The notes: generated by a model not told the origin, from the letters alone. A stretch of 34,983 nucleotides of DNA from Deltaproteobacteria bacterium (GCA_016874915.1 VGSW01000020.1:1-34983); one strand, 5' to 3'. Shown: positions 1-9,300, numbered from the stretch's first letter. Program-made: numbers and translations.

Positions 1-209
1 AACTGGCGGCGCTTAGGACCTAAATCCCCCCAGGGATCAATTAATGAGGCTTGTCGGGGATCGCGTGTACGAATCATCTTTTTGCCATTAACCCGTTGAT
101 TTTTCACCGAATTATGCCATAAAAAGCGACGCCCGACAAGAAAAAAATACCATAATCTTAAATTATTTCAGATAATTAACAATAAGCGACTTTTTACGAA
201 TCCATCAAA
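1..209. repeat. MITE-like dispersed repeat, copy A (left part outside window)
   Basis: AT-rich non-coding sequence closely similar, from about 49 to 209, to 32300-32462. Shared blocks include TATGCCATAAAAA, AATACCATAATCT and the right end ACGAATCCATCAAA (196-209). The right end at 188-209 is the reverse complement, 20 of 22 positions, of the left end of the other copy at 32129-32150, so the element seems bounded by terminal inverted repeats. The left terminus of this copy would fall before base 1. No gene is visible here. Confidence 0.7.
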
Positions 210-239
210 GTTCAAGGTTTGATTAAAACTCAGAATCCA

Positions 240-267
240 GAACCCCGAACCCCGAACCCCGAACCCA
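240..267. repeat. heptamer tandem repeat, GAACCCC x4
   Basis: Four head-to-tail 7-bp units (three GAACCCC, one GAACCCA). It lies between the MITE-like element and the 3' end of recO and belongs to the heptamer class seen at about a dozen places in this window. Confidence 0.85.
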
Positions 268-295
268 AAATCACCCGCATTGCCCAAACCAACTG

Positions 296-330
296 CAGAA
301 AACAGAAAACAGAAAACAGAAAACAAAAAA
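296..330. repeat. heptamer tandem repeat, CAGAAAA x4 plus one variant
   Basis: Four exact CAGAAAA units and a degenerate fifth. The array ends 7 bp from the recO stop codon. Confidence 0.85.
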
Positions 331-337
331 CGGGAAT

Positions 338-1099
338 CTAATCAACCTTGCAACTAACTTTTTCCCAAAAGCCCCAGGCCTTCAGGTCCCGGCCCAGGTG
401 GTGGCGCAGAAAAGCCCGGAAGAGGGCCAGGCTTTCATTTCGCTGGAACTCCAGGAGTCGGAGCCGGGACAGCTTGTCCAGAGCCATACCCTGGGCCAGG
501 CGCAAGGATTTCCAGGTCCCCGGAGTCAAGGCCAGGATGGGACCGGCAGCTTCCCCCCGGCACGAAGTGCAAAAAATTCCGCCCCGGGGAATGCTGAAAT
601 AAACCGGCCCTTCCGGCTCCCGGCCGCAGCTCAGACAGGCGGCCAGCCGGGGGCCATAGCCGCCCAGGGTTAAGAGGCGGAGGAGGAAGGGCGGCAGCAA
701 GGAGTCAGGGGGGGCCTGCCCCTGATCCAGCAGTCTCAGGGCTTCTTCCATGGTCTGAAAGATCGTTCCCACCGTTTCCGGCGGCGCGGCCAGCAGGCCC
801 GCCAACTCCGCCAGCACCGCGGCGGCCCCCAGGCGCTTCAGGTCACGGCGGAGGGTGGGGAAGGAGTCCAATAATTCCGCTTTCTGAAGGAATTCCAACT
901 CCCCCCGGCGGGGACCCAGGAAGAAAGTCACCCGGTTCAGAGGCTCCAGGCAGTTGGCAAAGCGTCTCCGGCTTTTTAAAGCATGTTTGGCCATGCCGGT
1001 GAGACGCCCCTGGGTAGGCGTAAGAAAGTCTACCAAAAGGTCAGCCTCGCCGTATGGCTTAACACTAAGAACGATGGCCGGAGTTTGCCAGGGGGGCAT
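338..1099 (-). CDS. recO: DNA repair protein RecO
   Basis: RecO loads RecA onto SSB-coated single-stranded DNA with RecR in the RecFOR recombination pathway, in the cytoplasm. The 253-residue protein has normal family length. The N-terminal OB-fold region begins with the typical pattern AIVLSVKPYGEADLLV (residues 8-23). The helical C-terminal half carries a four-cysteine zinc site, CLSC near residue 155 and CTSC near 177. The ATG at 1099 fits the family start, but no Shine-Dalgarno motif precedes it; the leader is instead a heptamer repeat (1103-1137). The upstream UROD-like gene ends 89 bp away on the same strand, so the two may be cotranscribed. Identification is by motif and length and is firm. 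Confidence 0.93.
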   Translation of the reverse strand: MPPWQTPAIVLSVKPYGEADLLVDFLTPTQGRLTGMAKHALKSRRRFANCLEPLNRVTFFLGPRRGELEFLQKAELLDSFPTLRRDLKRLGAAAVLAELAGLLAAPPETVGTIFQTMEEALRLLDQGQAPPDSLLPPFLLRLLTLGGYGPRLAACLSCGREPEGPVYFSIPRGGIFCTSCRGEAAGPILALTPGTWKSLRLAQGMALDKLSRLRLLEFQRNESLALFRAFLRHHLGRDLKAWGFWEKVSCKVD

Positions 1100-1102
1100 G
1101 GT

Positions 1103-1137
1103 CAGTTGCCAGTGATCAGCGATCAGTGATCAGTATC
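1103..1137. repeat. heptamer repeat, CAGTGAT type, 5 units
   Basis: Five in-phase 7-bp units: CAGTTGC, CAGTGAT, CAGCGAT, CAGTGAT, CAGTATC. It fills the recO leader where a ribosome binding site would be expected. Confidence 0.8.
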
Positions 1138-1188
1138 AAAATGGGTTTCAAAATTAATCGAAAACTTACTAGCCTGACTGGTGAAAAA

Positions 1189-2220
1189 TCAATCCAGTTT
1201 ATATTTTTCCCGCAGGCGCAGCGACAGTTCCCGCAGCCAGGCATAGGCCCGGGCCACGGTTTTTTCCTGGTCCGGGTTGATGAGGCAGCAGGTGGCCGGG
1301 GCCAGCAGGCTCTGGGCCAGCATCTGGTCCCGTTCAATGCCGGCTTTGAAAAGAATAGGCCACAGGCCCTCCAGGTAAGCCATGAGGTGATCCTGAGTCT
1401 CCTTATTGAAATCTTCAAAACCGGTGGGCACCAGACCCCAGGCCAGCACCCCGCCCCTATCCAGGAAGCGGCGCACCGCGGGGCCGTAGCAGCTAAAGAC
1501 CTCGCCGTTGGTGTAGATGTCCATGGACAGGATATCGATATCCCGGTTGAGAAGAAACTCCCAATCGGGGTTGCCGCACAAATGAATGCCCCGGGGCCGG
1601 TCAATTTGGGCGAAAAAGCGGTCCAGGTCTTCTTTGGCCCGGGTGTCGGGATAGCCGGAAACGGAGCTGAAGATAAACTGAAGCCCCGGCTCGTCAATGA
1701 ACATGAAGGCCCGGGGGTGCTTCTCCTTTAGGCGCACAAGCTGGGCCTGGGCCCGCCGGGCCATGAAGTCCATCATGATGCCCCGAACCTCGTCATTGAA
1801 GATGATGGGCCGGTCATTCTCGTCCAGGATCTTCAAGCCGAAGCTCACCGGACCTTCCAGTTGGCCCCGGATGGCAATATAGCCGCTCAGGTCCATCTCC
1901 AGGAACCGGTGATAGACCACGGAATATTGGGGGGTCAGGTCGAAGTATTCCAGGTCTTCCCACCGGTCTAAGAGTTCCGGCAACCCCTCGAAGAACTTGG
2001 CGGTGTCGAAGCGGATGCGGTTTTCCTCCGGAAAAAGCAGGATGCCGGGGAAGTGCTCCGCCGCCTGAACGTACATATCTTCATAAAAGCTCACGTGGGG
2101 CAATTGGGGCCAAAAGGGGATATCCAGGGATAGGGCCAACTCCAAGGCCGTCTCCACCTGCCGGGGAGGCAGGATGGCCATGGCCGTAGTGCGCAGATTA
2201 CCGGGGATTAAAGGTGTCAT
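1189..2220 (-). CDS. UROD/MetE-like superfamily protein
   Basis: About 343 residues with the fold signature of the uroporphyrinogen decarboxylase / cobalamin-independent methionine synthase superfamily, whose members decarboxylate porphyrinogens or move methyl groups through a zinc-bound thiolate. Visible features are FIDEPG near residue 175, HLCGN near 214 (a His-x-Cys zinc-ligand pattern as in MetE-type enzymes) and a late CC near 312, which could supply the third cysteine ligand. This favours a methyltransferase over a true HemE, but the substrate cannot be named. The open frame starts with TTG at 2223; the adjacent ATG at 2220 is chosen. It lies upstream of recO on the same strand. Confidence 0.75.
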   Translation of the reverse strand: MTPLIPGNLRTTAMAILPPRQVETALELALSLDIPFWPQLPHVSFYEDMYVQAAEHFPGILLFPEENRIRFDTAKFFEGLPELLDRWEDLEYFDLTPQYSVVYHRFLEMDLSGYIAIRGQLEGPVSFGLKILDENDRPIIFNDEVRGIMMDFMARRAQAQLVRLKEKHPRAFMFIDEPGLQFIFSSVSGYPDTRAKEDLDRFFAQIDRPRGIHLCGNPDWEFLLNRDIDILSMDIYTNGEVFSCYGPAVRRFLDRGGVLAWGLVPTGFEDFNKETQDHLMAYLEGLWPILFKAGIERDQMLAQSLLAPATCCLINPDQEKTVARAYAWLRELSLRLREKYKLD

Positions 2221-2396
2221 CAAGATGTCCCAGGCTGGAATTAATTTTTAAAGAGCCTCAAATTAACTAGGGAAGTATGCCAGTGGAAAAATAGGTAATT
2301 ATACCGATATATTTTATTAATAATATAATTAGAATATATTACCCTCGGGTAGTGGCGTAGCTTGGGGCATCCTGGGTAATAGGAAATAGAAAACTG

Positions 2397-2807
2397 GTGT
2401 CCAGGGATATCTGTCCATATTTTATCCTGTTGGCGGAAGACCATGTCGTGGTCCGCCTCTGGATTCGCAAGATGATCGAGGGAAACCCGAACTGGCAGGT
2501 GGTGGGGGAAGTAAGCGATGGGGTGGAACTTCTCAAACACCTCAAGGAATGCGAGAACTCACCGCACCTGGTGATTCTGGATATCTCCATGCCCCGCATG
2601 GGAGGACTGGAAGTTCTTCCCCAACTCAAAGCAGTTTATCCGGATATCAAGGTATTAATCCTGACCATGCACAAGAGCAAAGAGTACTTTGAGCGAGCCA
2701 TGGCCGCCGGCGCTGATGGCTACCTCCTGAAACAGCATGCCGACACCGACCTTCCCACCGCCATTTCCACCGTACTGCAAGGCGGCACATACATCTCCCC
2801 CCTTTAA
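2397..2807 (+). CDS. stand-alone response regulator receiver protein
   Basis: A 136-residue protein that is almost entirely a CheY-like receiver domain. The acidic pocket is E14/D15, the phospho-acceptor is D62 in VILDISMPRMGG, and the conserved switch residues are T90 and K112. The sequence resembles the NarL/FixJ class up to GGTYISPL, the point where that class runs into its linker and LuxR-type helix-turn-helix. Here the frame stops and no HTH follows in any frame, so output is probably by protein contact or the gene has lost its effector. Start is GTG with AGGAAA upstream. It is convergent with the histidine kinase gene ending at 2972, a likely partner (inference). Confidence 0.85.
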   Translation: MSRDICPYFILLAEDHVVVRLWIRKMIEGNPNWQVVGEVSDGVELLKHLKECENSPHLVILDISMPRMGGLEVLPQLKAVYPDIKVLILTMHKSKEYFERAMAAGADGYLLKQHADTDLPTAISTVLQGGTYISPL

Positions 2808-2823
2808 GAGCATATACCCCCCC

Positions 2824-2842
2824 AGGCACCGCGCCTTTTTTT
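2824..2842 (+). terminator. weak terminator-like hairpin after receiver gene
   Basis: Short AGGC/GCCT stem followed by seven T residues, 17 bp after the receiver-protein stop. The stem is only 4 bp, so the call is tentative. Confidence 0.35.
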
Positions 2843-2857
2843 CTAAGCAGTCGCTCA

Positions 2858-2872
2858 TGAGCCGTTGGCTCA
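2858..2872. repeat. small palindrome TGAGCC-N3-GGCTCA
   Basis: Perfect 6-bp arms with a 3-bp spacer. The same palindrome with a different spacer occurs at 29257-29271, so it is probably part of a dispersed intergenic repeat. Confidence 0.5.
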
Positions 2873-2971
2873 CCCGTAAAGGATGAAAAGTAATGGAGGT
2901 CTCAAGATGCCATCTCTGGATTGCCTTTCAGGAGCAAAGGCAATAATCAAAAGAACTTTTCCAAGCATGAA

Positions 2972-4048
2972 TCAATAAGCAACCAAAGGCTGCTTGGGGA
3001 CCTCGATGATAAAGAGCGCTCCGGCTCCCGGTTTACTCCACGCGGACAGCCGGCCGCCGCACTTCTCCAGCAAATGGAGACTCACCTTCAATCCCAAGTG
3101 AGAGCTTTCCGCCTGGCGCCGGTCTGCCGGCAGCAAAAGACTCTGTCGCAATTTTTCCACTTCCATGCCGGGGCCGTTGTCCTGTACTTCCACCCGCACC
3201 CGATTGCCCCCGTCCTTTACCCCGATATGGATCACCTCTCCATAATTCATGGCATTGCCGATGATATTTTGAAGGATTACTTCCATGGTATAGGGCTCGA
3301 AGGGAAAGACCAGAGTATCCCGGCAATCTTCCAAAGGGCGGCCGTTAAGTTCCACCGTTACCTTTTTGTCCCGAAAGCGCAAACCTATCAGGTCATTTAC
3401 GGCATGGATAAGTACGGGGTAGAAGTCTAGGGGTTCGCAAGTCATCGAATCAGAAGTCAGGGCTTTTAAGAAGAGAAGCTCCTGCCTTAAAACATGGGAG
3501 AGGCGCTGGGCCGCATCTTCCAAAATGCCGGCGTTCTGCCCCAGGGCCTGGAATTCCTGGTGAAAGCCTTTATAGGTCGGACAATTCTCCCTGGCGCACT
3601 GGCGGAATTGTTCGTCCAGATTATCCAGTTTCCGCTTGATCCGAGTGGAAAACCCATGAATGCCTATAGCCAGGTTCTTGTAATGATGCCGCAAGGCCGC
3701 CACCTGGAGTTCGAATTCCTGGTGCAGGCCGTCCAGGCGCAGGCGCTGATCCCTCAGGCGTTGAAAAATAAAGCCGATGACCATCCAAACCACTCCCCCG
3801 AACAGGGAAAATAGGGCGATCATGGGCCACATGTGAATGTGGAAGCTGTGGGCCAGGGCCCCGGTTATGTCCAGGGGCGCGCCCTCGTAAATATGGGTAT
3901 GGATATTGTGGACCACCATGGACAGCGGATGGCCCACCAGGAATCCCAGGCCTAACCCCAGAAACAAGCCCGCCCAGGGGTAGAACCAGGTCCTTTCCCG
4001 GTAGCCGGGAGGCTGCAACACTATCGGACGTTCATTGTCTGGTTTCAT
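2972..4048 (-). CDS. membrane sensor histidine kinase (His-rich 2-TM module, DHp, HATPase)
   Basis: A 358-residue kinase. Residues about 21-95 form a two-helix membrane module with conserved GHPLSM, SFHIHMWPM and GG(V)VW segments, shared with the next two genes upstream. A charged helix QRLRDQRLRLDGLHQEF leads to a DHp-like segment with LRHHYKN (H121/H122 the candidate phospho-acceptors). The ATPase domain has an N box NIIGNAMNYG (261-270), G1 DNGPG (290-294) and a G2-like HLGLKVSLHLLEKCGG (317 on). It is the only one of the three paralogues with an ATP-binding domain, and the last gene of the set. The convergent lone receiver at 2397 is the obvious candidate partner, by proximity only. Confidence 0.85.
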   Translation of the reverse strand: MKPDNERPIVLQPPGYRERTWFYPWAGLFLGLGLGFLVGHPLSMVVHNIHTHIYEGAPLDITGALAHSFHIHMWPMIALFSLFGGVVWMVIGFIFQRLRDQRLRLDGLHQEFELQVAALRHHYKNLAIGIHGFSTRIKRKLDNLDEQFRQCARENCPTYKGFHQEFQALGQNAGILEDAAQRLSHVLRQELLFLKALTSDSMTCEPLDFYPVLIHAVNDLIGLRFRDKKVTVELNGRPLEDCRDTLVFPFEPYTMEVILQNIIGNAMNYGEVIHIGVKDGGNRVRVEVQDNGPGMEVEKLRQSLLLPADRRQAESSHLGLKVSLHLLEKCGGRLSAWSKPGAGALFIIEVPKQPLVAY

Positions 4049-4146
4049 GGGGTTTTTCGGAATTTCGCGCCAAGGCCAGCCCGCCCATGAGGGTCAGGCG
4101 GTCATGACTGAAGTCTAAGGAATCCGATGAGTAATAAGTCATTGTT

Positions 4147-5100
4147 CTAAAGACTTTTTTCGAGATATTTAACGCAAGGGGTCCAGGACCGCAAAGGTCT
4201 CTTACACCCCTTGCATGATGTTTGCCCCTGGCGCTGCTTGCAGTAGCTATTGATAACGTATTCGAAAATTCTGGCATTCCGAATGGCAAAGGCGATTTCT
4301 TCGGCGATGGAGTCCAGCAGCAGGCGTTCTTCGTCCGTAAAAGGCTCGCCACCGGATTTATTAAGAACTTCCATGACGCCAATCTTTTCCTCACCGGCGG
4401 TGAGGGGAATGGCGATCAGGTTTTGGGTGACAAGGCCATATTCGGAATCGAACCTCCTGAAGAATCGCGGGTCGCGTTGCACATCGTTGATGACCTCCGA
4501 CCTCTGAGCCTGCAGGATGGAACCTGCTATGCCCTTGTCGGCGGGAAAGGTCACGGCCATTAGACACTGCTTGGCAGGGCCCTCGATGCTATAGAACCGG
4601 AAGTTCGCCTGATCCTCGTCCAGGAGAAGAACGGAGGCTCCTTCCGCAGACACGGTTTCCATTATGACATTTAAAACAGCCTCCAGGAGTTCGTGGAGGT
4701 CCAGGCATTGGGCGACCATGGAGCTGACCATCAGGTAGGTATTGAGGTACCTGGCCTGTCTCTGGAGCTCCTGGTGCGCGGCGTCCAGGCGTAGGCGATT
4801 CTCTCTGAGGCGTTGCAAAATGAAGCCGATGAAACCCCAAACTATCCCTCCAAACCCGGCAAAGATGAGCGTCATGGGCCACATGTGCCAATGAAAGCTG
4901 TGGGAGAGGGCTCCTCTTATATCAAATGGGGCACCCGAAATAATAGAATTGTAATAATCATGCGCCAGCATCGAAAGTGGGTGGCCGATTAAGATTCCCA
5001 CCGCGATGCCAAACAGGATGCCGATCCAGGGATAAACCCAGGTTCTCTTCTGGCGGATCAAGGCTTCAAGGACCGCCGGGGCGCACTGTTCAAGATTCAT
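4147..5100 (-). CDS. membrane GAF-domain sensor protein with C-terminal Cys cluster
   Basis: About 317 residues. The N-terminal two-helix module (GHPLSM..H, SHSFHWHMWPM, GGIVW, QRLRENRLRLDAAHQEL) is nearly the same as in the kinase downstream. A GAF domain follows, from LDLHELLEAVLNVIM to ADKGIAGSILQ, IAIPL, IGVMEVLNK and LLDSIAEEIAFAIRNARIFE. The C-terminal tail holds four cysteines in the pattern C-x10-C-x2-C-x9-C with RPLRSWTPC, which could bind zinc or iron. There is no kinase domain, so it probably senses a ligand or redox state and passes the signal to the paralogous kinase. Start at 5100 is preferred over 5157 because AGGAAGGAG lies just upstream; it overlaps the previous gene by 11 bp. 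Confidence 0.8.
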   Translation of the reverse strand: MNLEQCAPAVLEALIRQKRTWVYPWIGILFGIAVGILIGHPLSMLAHDYYNSIISGAPFDIRGALSHSFHWHMWPMTLIFAGFGGIVWGFIGFILQRLRENRLRLDAAHQELQRQARYLNTYLMVSSMVAQCLDLHELLEAVLNVIMETVSAEGASVLLLDEDQANFRFYSIEGPAKQCLMAVTFPADKGIAGSILQAQRSEVINDVQRDPRFFRRFDSEYGLVTQNLIAIPLTAGEEKIGVMEVLNKSGGEPFTDEERLLLDSIAEEIAFAIRNARIFEYVINSYCKQRQGQTSCKGCKRPLRSWTPCVKYLEKSL

Positions 5101-5692
5101 GTTGCTCCTTCCTAGCCTTGGTGGCCAGGCGGGCCTCCAACTCCTGTTTAAGATCAATCATTCGGGACTGGCTGCCATTGACGTATGGCACCGCGCTCAC
5201 TTCCGCCAGATCTTCCAGGGACTTGATCACCGCGTCGATTTCGTGGGAAGCCTGATGGATCATTTCCAGGGGCTGCCGCCATTGGGGGTCCGGGAGGCCC
5301 TTTTGCAGGCGGGCGCTGTAGCCGCCGATGACCACGTTGGCGTTGCGGATGTGGTGGGCCAGGGTAACCATCAATTGCTGCAGAGTGTCCAGGGCTGCCT
5401 GGCGCTTCTGAGACTCCAGCCGGGCTGCGGCCAGGCGCTCCTTCTGAAGGTGCCAGGCCCCCAGGATGAAGCCGGCCGCCCCGCCCATAAAGGCAAAAGC
5501 CAGGCCCATGGCCAGCATATCCCGGCTGAATGAAAGATGAAGTTGGCGGCCCCAAAGGGTAAAGTCCCAGGGAGAGTGGGGATGCTGGGGGCCGATAATG
5601 TAAGCCAGCATGGCAAAGGGGTGGACCAGCAAGTAGCCCACGGCCATGCCGCCCAGAGTGAACCAGATAAACGCCATCCTGCCTTTCAGCAT
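5090..5692 (-). CDS. membrane protein with a DHp-like domain and no ATPase domain
   Basis: A 200-residue protein with the same type of two-helix membrane module (VHPFAM and LHLSF-x2-DMLAM replace GHPLSM and SFHxHMWPM) followed by a histidine-kinase dimerisation-like helix, LAHHIRN at 112-118, and IGGYSARL. The protein ends without N, G1 or G2 boxes, so it cannot autophosphorylate alone. It may dimerise with, or be phosphorylated by, the full kinase encoded at 2972-4048, or act as a phosphotransfer protein. It is the first gene of the three-gene set and its stop overlaps the start of the GAF gene, implying translational coupling. The frame ends cleanly and no ATPase remnant lies between the two genes. 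Confidence 0.75.
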   Translation of the reverse strand: MLKGRMAFIWFTLGGMAVGYLLVHPFAMLAYIIGPQHPHSPWDFTLWGRQLHLSFSRDMLAMGLAFAFMGGAAGFILGAWHLQKERLAAARLESQKRQAALDTLQQLMVTLAHHIRNANVVIGGYSARLQKGLPDPQWRQPLEMIHQASHEIDAVIKSLEDLAEVSAVPYVNGSQSRMIDLKQELEARLATKARKEQHES

Positions 5693-5770
5693 TTAAACCG
5701 CCGCAATGAAAGACGCCCGCCTCCTGCGCCTCCTCCCGTCCGTGCTCTTCTGTGCCTTGTCAGCAAACGA

Positions 5771-5962
5771 TCATGGATGGTGGGGGTCGAAGTATGGCGG
5801 GGTGTACCAATGCCTCATGGTCGGGTCATAATCGTACAAATAGGGGTCAATGCCGCCATAGCGGTCCACCGGATGGCCCCTGGGCGGGTAATAATAGTAC
5901 CCCGGGGCGCACCCCGTAAGTAGGGTGATTAACAAAATTATTAGCCAAGCATATTTTTTCAT
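5771..5962 (-). CDS. small Tyr/Pro-rich lipoprotein
   Basis: A 63-residue protein starting MKKYAWLIILLITLLTGC. This is a lysine-rich n-region, hydrophobic core and LLTGC lipobox, so lipidation at Cys18 is expected. The mature part is short and rich in Tyr, Pro, Asp and His (GYYYYPPRGH, YLYDYDP, PPYFDPHHP), probably unstructured in the periplasm. The start at 5962 is chosen for the signal peptide and an AAAGGG motif upstream; the longer frame to 6100 has no signal. It sits 78 bp upstream of the DHp-only protein on the same strand. The function is unknown. Confidence 0.7.
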   Translation of the reverse strand: MKKYAWLIILLITLLTGCAPGYYYYPPRGHPVDRYGGIDPYLYDYDPTMRHWYTPPYFDPHHP

Positions 5963-6309
5963 GCCAAGACCCTTTAGCGTCGCTTTTCGGCAGGATAGCA
6001 AACCCAAAGCACTTGCTTTTAAAGCTAATAACTCAAGCAAGGTTGTCAATGAAGAGGAGAGGTTCTCAAGGCGTCGCTTGCTCATTACCAGGGGCGGCAA
6101 AATAGATTCAAAGCTTAGGGAGAGATTGATTGGTACCGAGTTGCGTTAAGAAAACTGCAAAAAGCTGAAGGAACCTCTGAAGGCGCGCTCGCCATGGGGC
6201 GGACACGCAGGTCCGCCCCTGCACAGGGTGGGCGGCGCTTTCTCATGAGGGCTGATTCACCCGGCGGGCAGAGCACCTTTCGATCTTTCCGGAACTGACT
6301 CCTTTTCCC
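5963..6309. other. intergenic region without a gene
   Basis: Apart from the hairpin at 6196-6219 I see no gene or RNA. A TTGACA on the minus strand (6039-6044) might be the -35 of the lipoprotein promoter, but no convincing -10 lies at the right spacing. Confidence 0.5.
6196..6219. repeat. GC-rich hairpin downstream of the RND pump gene
   Basis: Perfect 9-bp arms GGGGCGGAC / GTCCGCCCC with a 6-base loop, about 90 bp beyond the pump stop codon. No T tract follows on either strand, so it may be a dispersed palindrome or help end transcription or stabilise the operon RNA. Confidence 0.5.
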
Positions 6310-9300
6310 TTAGGGCTGAGGTCCCAGGTGCCTCACCTCCGAGTACCACTTCCACAGCAGATAAACCGCAGGATATATCAGGAGTTCCAGGAGGAAGGAG
6401 GTAGTGACGCCGCCGAACAGGGGCGCGGCGATGCGCTTGGCCACTTCCGCGCCGGTGCCTGTGGCCCACATCACCGGCAGCAGCCCCAGGATGTTGGCCA
6501 GCACGGTCATCAGTTTGGGGCGGAGGCGCAGCACTGCGCCGTCCATCACCGACTGTTTCAGATCATCGTAGTTGCGGAGCAGTCCCTTCTCCTTGCGCTC
6601 ATCGTGCACCAGGTCCAGGTACAAGAGCATGATGGCCCCGGTTTCCGCGTCCAGTCCCGCCAAGGCGATGATGCCCACGATGACCCCCACGCTGAAGTTA
6701 TACCCCAGGTACCAGATGAGCCAGATGGCGCCGATGAGGGAGAAGGGCACCGCCAGCAGGATGATGGCCACCTTGGTCATGTTGAAAGTGCTGAGGTAGA
6801 GGAGCAGGATCACCAGGACCGCGGTGATGGGGATGATGATCTGGAGCTTCTCCCGGGCCCGCTCCATGTATTCGAACTGGCCGCTCCAGATCAAAGTATA
6901 GCCCGCAGGCAGCTTCAGGTGGGTGGCCACGGCTTCCTTGGCCTTTTTGATGTAGGTGCCCACGTCAATGTCCCGGATATCCACGTAAACCCAGGAGGTG
7001 CGCCGGGCCCCTTCGCTCTTGATCATGTCCGGGCCTTGGTGGATGCGGATCTTGGCCACCTGGGCCATGGGGATCTGGGCCCCGGTCATGGTGGGTATGA
7101 GAATGCGGTTGAGAGCCGTGAGGTTCTCCCGGTAGTCCTGAAGGTAGCGCATATTCACCGGGTAGCGCTCCAGGCCTTCCACCGTCTGGGTGAGGTTCTG
7201 GCCCCCCAGGGCCGTGAGGATGACGTCCTGGATGTCCATAACGTTGAGGCCGTAGCGGGCTGCGGCGGCCCGGTCGATCTCGAAATCGAGATAATACCCC
7301 CCGGTGGTGCGCTCGGCATAGACGCTGGCGGTGCCGGGGACGCTCTTAAGGATAGGCTCCACTTCCTCCGCCAGGCGGTTTAAGACATTCAGGTCGTTGC
7401 CCAGGAACTTGAGACCCACCGGGGTCTTGATGCCGGTGGAGAGCATGTCGATGCGGGTCTTGATGGGCCCGATCCAGGAGTTTTGCAACCCAGGGAATTT
7501 AACCGCGGCGTCCAGCTCCTTGATAAGGCGCTCCATGTCGTAGCCCGGACGCCACTGCTCCCGGGGTTTGAGCTTGATGGTGGTCTCGATCATGTTCAGG
7601 GGCGCGGGGTCAGTGGCGGTTTCGGCCCGGCCCGCCTTGCCCAGGACGTACTCCACCTCGGGAAAGCTGGCGATGATGCGGTCCGTCTGCTGCAAGAGTT
7701 CCCGGGCTTTGGTGACGGATAGGCCCGGCATGGTGGTGGGCATGTAGAGCAGGTCCCCTTCGTCCAGGGCCGGCATGAACTCCGAACCCAGTTTCATAAA
7801 GGGATAGATGGTGGCCGCCATCATGGCCACCGCGATAAGAATGGAGGTCTTGGGGAAGCGCAGCACCACCCGCAACACGGGGCGGTAAAGGGCCATGGTG
7901 ACCCGGGAGATAGGGTTCCGAGTTTCCGGAATGATGCGGCCCCGGATGAAATAGACCATCAGGATGGGAATCAAGGTGATGGCCAGTATTGACGCCCCGC
8001 CCATGGCAAAGGTCTTGGTGAAGGCCAGGGGTTTGAACAGGCGGCCCGTTTCCCCTTCCAGGGCGAAGATGGGCAGGAAGGACACCGTCAGCACCAGCAG
8101 CGCGAAGAACAGGGACGGCCCCACCTCCTTGGCCGCGTTTAAAACGATGGGCAGGGGATCGGTCCCCGGGGGCGCGTGCTCCAGGTGTTTGTGGGCGTCC
8201 TCCACCATGACCATGGAGGCGTCCACCATGTCGCCGATGGCGATGGCGATGCCCGCCAGGCTCAGGATGTTGGCGGTGATGTTAAATTGGTATTGGAGGA
8301 TAAAGGAAATCAACACCCCCATGGGCAGGCTGATGATGGCCACCAGGGCGCTGCGCACGTGCAGCAGAAAGACCACGCAGATGAGGGCGACGATGGCGAT
8401 TTCTTCAAAGATGGCTTCTTTCAGGGTGTCTATGGCTCGATTGATCAGCCCCGAGCGGTCGTAGGCGGTAACAATGCGCACCCCCGGGGGCAGGCCCGGC
8501 TTGATCTCCTCCAGTTTGGCCTTGACCCGTTCAATCACCGCCTTGGCGTTTTCCCCAAAGCGCATGACCACGATGCCCGCGGCCACCTCCCCTTGGCCGT
8601 TGGCGTCGGAGACGCCTCGTCGCAACTCCGGCCCCAGACGCACCTGGGCCACGCTTTTAATCAGGATGGGGGTGCCGGAGCCGTCGGTGCCCACCACGAC
8701 GTTTTCCACGTCCGCGATGTTCTTGATGTAGCCCAGGCCCCGGACCATGTACTCCGTTTCCGCCATCTCGATGAGGCGGCCCCCCGTGTCCTGGTTGGAC
8801 TTCTGGATGGCCTCCTTAATCTTGGAGAGAGGAAGATTATAGGCCGCCAGCTTGTTAGGGTCCACTCTCACCTGGTACTGTTTGACAAAGCCGCCCAGGC
8901 TGGCCACTTCCGCCACCCCCTGGACGGTGCGGAGCTGGTAGCGGATGAACCAATCCTGGAGGCTGCGCAGTTGGGCCAGGTCGTGCTTCCCCGTGGGGTC
9001 CTCCAGGGTGTACATGAAAACCCAGCCCACTCCGGTGGCGTCGGGGCCCAGAGTGGGGTTCACCCCCGCCGGCAACGTGCCCCGGACGTAATTGAGATAT
9101 TCCAGGACCCGGGAGCGGGCCCAGTAGATGTCGGTGCCGTCTTCGAAGATGATGTACACCAACGACAGGGCGAAGAGGGAATAGCCCCGCACCACCTTGG
9201 CCTTGGGCACGGCCAGCATGGCGGTGGTGAGGGGATAAGTGACCTGGTCCTCCACTACCTGGGGGGCCTGCTCCGGGAAGTCCGTGGAGACGATGACCTG

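Noticed and set aside
296-330. CRISPR array
   Set aside because: Units are contiguous 7-bp tandem repeats without spacers; no cas genes in the window.
6328-7383. Long plus-strand frames opposite the efflux operon (also 8176-9375 and 9971-11089)
   Set aside because: Antisense shadows of strongly conserved RND genes, with His/Gly/Asp-rich composition typical of mirror frames.
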